Source: an uncultured Lachnospiraceae bacterium
GTDB taxonomy: Bacteria; Bacillota; Clostridia; Lachnospirales; Lachnospiraceae
Length of the DNA stretch: 52,657 nt
Reading direction: 5' to 3'
NCBI GenBank assembly: GCA_947178125.1
Contig: CAMWXB010000022.1
Span: 1 to 52,657 of the forward strand
Below, one piece after another: positions 50,510 to 52,657 of this stretch; positions within the stretch are counted from its first letter, which is position 1, and each line of letters opens with the position of its first letter. The position numbers and the translations under genes are program-made. The notes below the pieces were generated by a model that did not search any database, was not told the DNA's origin, and worked only from the letters and a program-made list of their open reading frames with translations.

Positions 50510-51181
50510 ATGGGATTTCGGGATATGATCAAGAAGTCTGTATTGGAATTATATAACGGGGAGGTGGATTTAAAAAAGATATTGCTCGTCATGGTCGTTA
50601 CGATCATACTTGCTGTTTATCTTTTTCTGCTGTACCGGATGATCACAAGGAAGACATTTTACAGTAAAAATTTTAATCTCTCGCTGGCGGTCCTCGCAGT
50701 CATAACGGCTGGAATTATCATAACGATTCAGACGAGCATTGTTATTTCCTTAGGTATGGTCGGCGCATTGTCAATCGTACGTTTTCGAACGGCAGTCAAA
50801 GAACCGATGGACCTCATTTTTTTGTTCTGGTCGATTGCTATCGGCATTATCTGCGGCGCCGGCTTGTTTGAAGTGGCGATTATTGTCAGTGCGGCGGCGA
50901 CAGCGGTTATTTTCCTGCTGGACCAGATTCCGTTAGCCAAAGCGCCGATGATTTTGATCGTGAATGCGGAAAAGTACGAGAGCAAGGCGGAAGTAGACCG
51001 GGTCTTGAAAGAAAAGTGCAGATATTTCCGCATCAAGTCCAGAAACGTATCGGAGGACCAGACCGATATGGTATATGAGATCAGGACGGCTAAAGACGAT
51101 GAATGTTTGACGGCGGTTCGGGCGATAGAAGGTGTTCTTTCCGTGTCGCTGATCGACCATGATGGGGAAACGACGTTTTAA
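50510..51181 (+). CDS. DUF4956 membrane protein
   Basis: The 223-residue protein has about four TM helices (ILLVMVVTIILAVYLFLLY, LAVLAVITAGIIITIQTSIVISLGMVGALSIVRFR, LIFLFWSIAIGIICGAG, VAIIVSAAATAVIFLL) and a 75-residue cytoplasmic tail. GALSIVRFRTAVKEPMDLIFLFWSI is the family signature. The function is unknown; association with VTC and CotH suggests export or sensing linked to polyphosphate. The ATG at 50510 is preferred since the one at 50498 is only two bases from AAAGGAG. Confidence 0.85.
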   Translation: MGFRDMIKKSVLELYNGEVDLKKILLVMVVTIILAVYLFLLYRMITRKTFYSKNFNLSLAVLAVITAGIIITIQTSIVISLGMVGALSIVRFRTAVKEPMDLIFLFWSIAIGIICGAGLFEVAIIVSAAATAVIFLLDQIPLAKAPMILIVNAEKYESKAEVDRVLKEKCRYFRIKSRNVSEDQTDMVYEIRTAKDDECLTAVRAIEGVLSVSLIDHDGETTF

Positions 51182-51191
51182 GGATAAATGG

Positions 51192-51382
51192 AAACGGAGC
51201 GCAAGCAGGCGGCGGCTGGCCGGAGCATAGTTCCTGCGGAGGCACGCTTGCGCTCCGCGAAAAATCGCAGCGGTACTAAGTTCAAAAGCCACAAAGTGTC
51301 TTTTTTACTAAGTACCGGCGTTTTTCCAGGGCCTCCGCAGGAACTATGCTCCGGCCAGCCGCCGCCTGCTTGCGCTCCGTTT
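51192..51382 (+). repeat. Variable-arm palindromic element, copy C
   Basis: Arms 51192-51242 and 51332-51382 are perfectly complementary over 51 bp and unrelated to those of A and B. The core (51243-51331) is 89 nt, the same length as in A. It begins CACGCTTGCGCTCCGC. GAAAAA pairs with TTTTTC, CGC with GCG, CGGTACT with AGTACCG, and the tip hairpin reads CAC-AAA-GTG where A has CGC-AAA-GCG. CTAAG is at 51276-51280 and 51308-51312. The outer end of the right arm repeats GCTTGCGCTCCG of the core. It lies 10 bp after the DUF4956 gene and ahead of the rplM promoter, and may end the upstream transcript. Confidence 0.9.
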
Positions 51383-51421
51383 TTCGAAGGGGCGGAAAGG
51401 TAAATATTTGTAAAAAATCAG

Positions 51422-51450
51422 TTGACACGCATGGACGCGTATAATATAAT
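51422..51450 (+). promoter_or_regulatory. Promoter of rplM-rpsI
   Basis: TTGACA (51422-51427) is separated by 17 bp from TATAAT (51445-51450), a full consensus. Transcription near 51457 gives a leader of about 175 nt. Confidence 0.9.
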
Positions 51451-51456
51451 ATTTAA

Positions 51457-51631
51457 CTGTGACAGTGTTTAAAAATGCCTTGCCACAGCCCCGGTCAAGG
51501 TATTTTGAATAGATGTACCAGAAGGATTGTTTGGAGATTTCTTTGTGTGGCCGGACATCTGCACGACGGAATCAGAAGAACATCAAAGTAGACGATCAAA
51601 AGAAAGAATTGATTATCATGGAGGGAATACA
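51457..51631 (+). ncRNA. Structured leader of rplM-rpsI (L13-leader-like)
   Basis: AAAATGCCTTG (51472-51482) pairs with CAAGGTATTTT (51496-51506), including one G-T pair, near the transcript start. The rest is less clearly folded. A leader of this kind ahead of rplM is known in Firmicutes as a ribosomal protein autoregulatory element; assignment here rests on position and one stem. Confidence 0.55.
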
Positions 51632-52060
51632 ATGAAGACTTTTATGGCTAGTCCAGCTACAATCGACAGAAAATGGTATGTAGTTGATGCTGCGGATATG
51701 ACACTTGGACGTTTGGCATCTGAGGTTGCTAAAGTATTAAGAGGTAAAAATAAACCGATTTTCACACCGCATATCGATACAGGCGATTATGTGATCGTCG
51801 TAAATGCGGAGAAGGTAAAAGTAACAGGTAAGAAACTGGAACAGAAGATTTATTATCGTCACTCCGGTTATGTAGGCGGTATGAAGGAAACTACTTTGAA
51901 AGAGATGTTACAGAAACATCCTGAGAGAGTTGTTGAGTTCGCTGTAAAAGGTATGCTTCCCAAAGGACCTTTAGGAAGACAAATGTATACAAAACTTCAT
52001 GTGTATGCAGGACCTGAGCATAAGCACGCAGCTCAGAAACCAGAAGTATTAACATTTTAA
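51632..52060 (+). CDS. rplM: 50S ribosomal protein L13
   Basis: The 142-residue L13 is an early assembly protein. [60 protein letters not shown], and [25 protein letters not shown] are canonical. The start at 51632 follows GGAGGG; the longer frame lies in the leader. rpsI follows after 28 bp. Confidence 0.98.
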   Translation: MKTFMASPATIDRKWYVVDAADMTLGRLASEVAKVLRGKNKPIFTPHIDTGDYVIVVNAEKVKVTGKKLEQKIYYRHSGYVGGMKETTLKEMLQKHPERVVEFAVKGMLPKGPLGRQMYTKLHVYAGPEHKHAAQKPEVLTF

Positions 52061-52088
52061 TTCAAGGGACTGAAAGGAGAAAATTAAA

Positions 52089-52499
52089 ATGGCTAAGTCA
52101 GCGAAAACAACAGCAGCAAAATATTATGGAACTGGCAGAAGAAAAAAATCGGTTGCCAGAGTATATTTAGTACCGGGTAAAGGTGAAATTACCATTAATA
52201 AAAGAAACATTGATGATTATTTTGGATTAGAGACCCTGAAAGTTATCGTTCGCCAGCCTCTGGCAGCTACCGATACGGTAGATAAATTTGATGCGATCAT
52301 TACTGTAAAGGGCGGTGGATATACAGGTCAGGCAGGCGCTGTCAGACATGGTATCGCAAGAGCGCTTCTTCAGGCAGACCCGGATTACAGACCGACATTG
52401 AAGAAAGCCGGTTACTTAACGAGAGACCCTCGTATGAAAGAAAGAAAGAAATACGGTCTCAAAGCAGCAAGACGCGCACCGCAGTTCTCCAAGAGATAA
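52089..52499 (+). CDS. rpsI: 30S ribosomal protein S9
   Basis: The 136-residue S9 contacts the P-site tRNA through its C-terminal tail. [46 protein letters not shown] and the terminal [24 protein letters not shown] are canonical. AAAGGAG lies 11 bases upstream. Confidence 0.98.
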   Translation: MAKSAKTTAAKYYGTGRRKKSVARVYLVPGKGEITINKRNIDDYFGLETLKVIVRQPLAATDTVDKFDAIITVKGGGYTGQAGAVRHGIARALLQADPDYRPTLKKAGYLTRDPRMKERKKYGLKAARRAPQFSKR

Positions 52500-52555
52500 T
52501 TTTATGGGATTTTTTCTTGAGACAGACAGAAAACGATACAGATTCAAAGAGATGG

Positions 52556-52585
52556 ACTCCGCAGGAAAACCTGCGGAGTTTTTTA
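52556..52585 (+). terminator. Rho-independent terminator of rplM-rpsI
   Basis: ACTCCGCAGG pairs perfectly with CCTGCGGAGT around AAAA and is followed by TTTTTT, 57 bp past rpsI. The remaining 72 bases to the window edge are very AT-rich with no gene visible. Confidence 0.95.
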
Positions 52586-52657
52586 TATTAAAGATAAAAG
52601 TGATATCAAAAAAGAAATGTTTATATACATATTGAAATATTATAAATAATATTATAA

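Noticed and set aside
44112..51382. Treating the three elements as integron attC sites or standard MITEs
   Set aside because: attC sites and MITEs have conserved ends; here the ends differ totally and the middle is conserved. No target-site duplication could be identified.

Overview
The window looks like a chromosomal segment from an anaerobic clostridium of the Lachnospiraceae type. The evidence is the uninterrupted S10-spc-alpha ribosomal protein order, zinc-type S14 and adenylate kinase, a KOW-domain gene between map and infA, and the continuation ecfA1-ecfA2-ecfT-truA-rplM-rpsI. A TatD-linked radical SAM gene, a BlaI/BlaR1 pair and strong AGGAGG-type ribosome binding sites also fit. This is inferred from gene content; no database comparison was made.

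Left part (1-20.5 kb): an edge-truncated small gene, tRNA-Arg(ACG), and a chemoreceptor. Then come a pyridoxal kinase-type gene, a radical SAM gene, a MerR regulator, and a response regulator-kinase-ABC transporter operon. An AraC regulator is divergent from a D-glucuronate/fructuronate cluster (uxuA, uxuB, a ketopantoate reductase-like gene, a threonine aldolase-like gene). Next are TraX and DUF2752 membrane proteins, a Q/N-rich repeat protein, an rRNA-methyltransferase-like gene, and a LysM/DUF3298 exported pair.

Middle part (20.7-38.5 kb): the ribosomal protein superoperon from rpsJ to rplQ, including secY, adk, map, infA and rpoA. A consensus promoter and a structured leader precede rpsJ, and a second near-consensus promoter lies just before rpmJ. 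Several spacers are unusually long (150-312 nt) and packed with hairpins, many of which belong to one recurring family.

Right part (38.5-52.6 kb): a BlaI/BlaR1 pair with operators, a MATE efflux gene behind a terminator-like leader, and an M15 peptidase gene sit between rplQ and the ECF transporter genes. A CotH-VTC-DUF4956 group sits between truA and rplM-rpsI. These read as accessory insertions into an otherwise conserved housekeeping order.

The most interesting feature is repetitive DNA. Three dispersed elements (2259-2451, 44112-44296, 51192-51382) share a conserved core of about 90 nt with compensatory changes in its stems, but each is closed by completely different, nearly or fully complementary arms of 41-52 nt. 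A second hairpin family fills ribosomal spacers and the ecfT-truA gap. Both families carry CTAAG on both arms of the same stem in the same orientation, which forces an A-A mismatch. I do not recognise either family as a described element.
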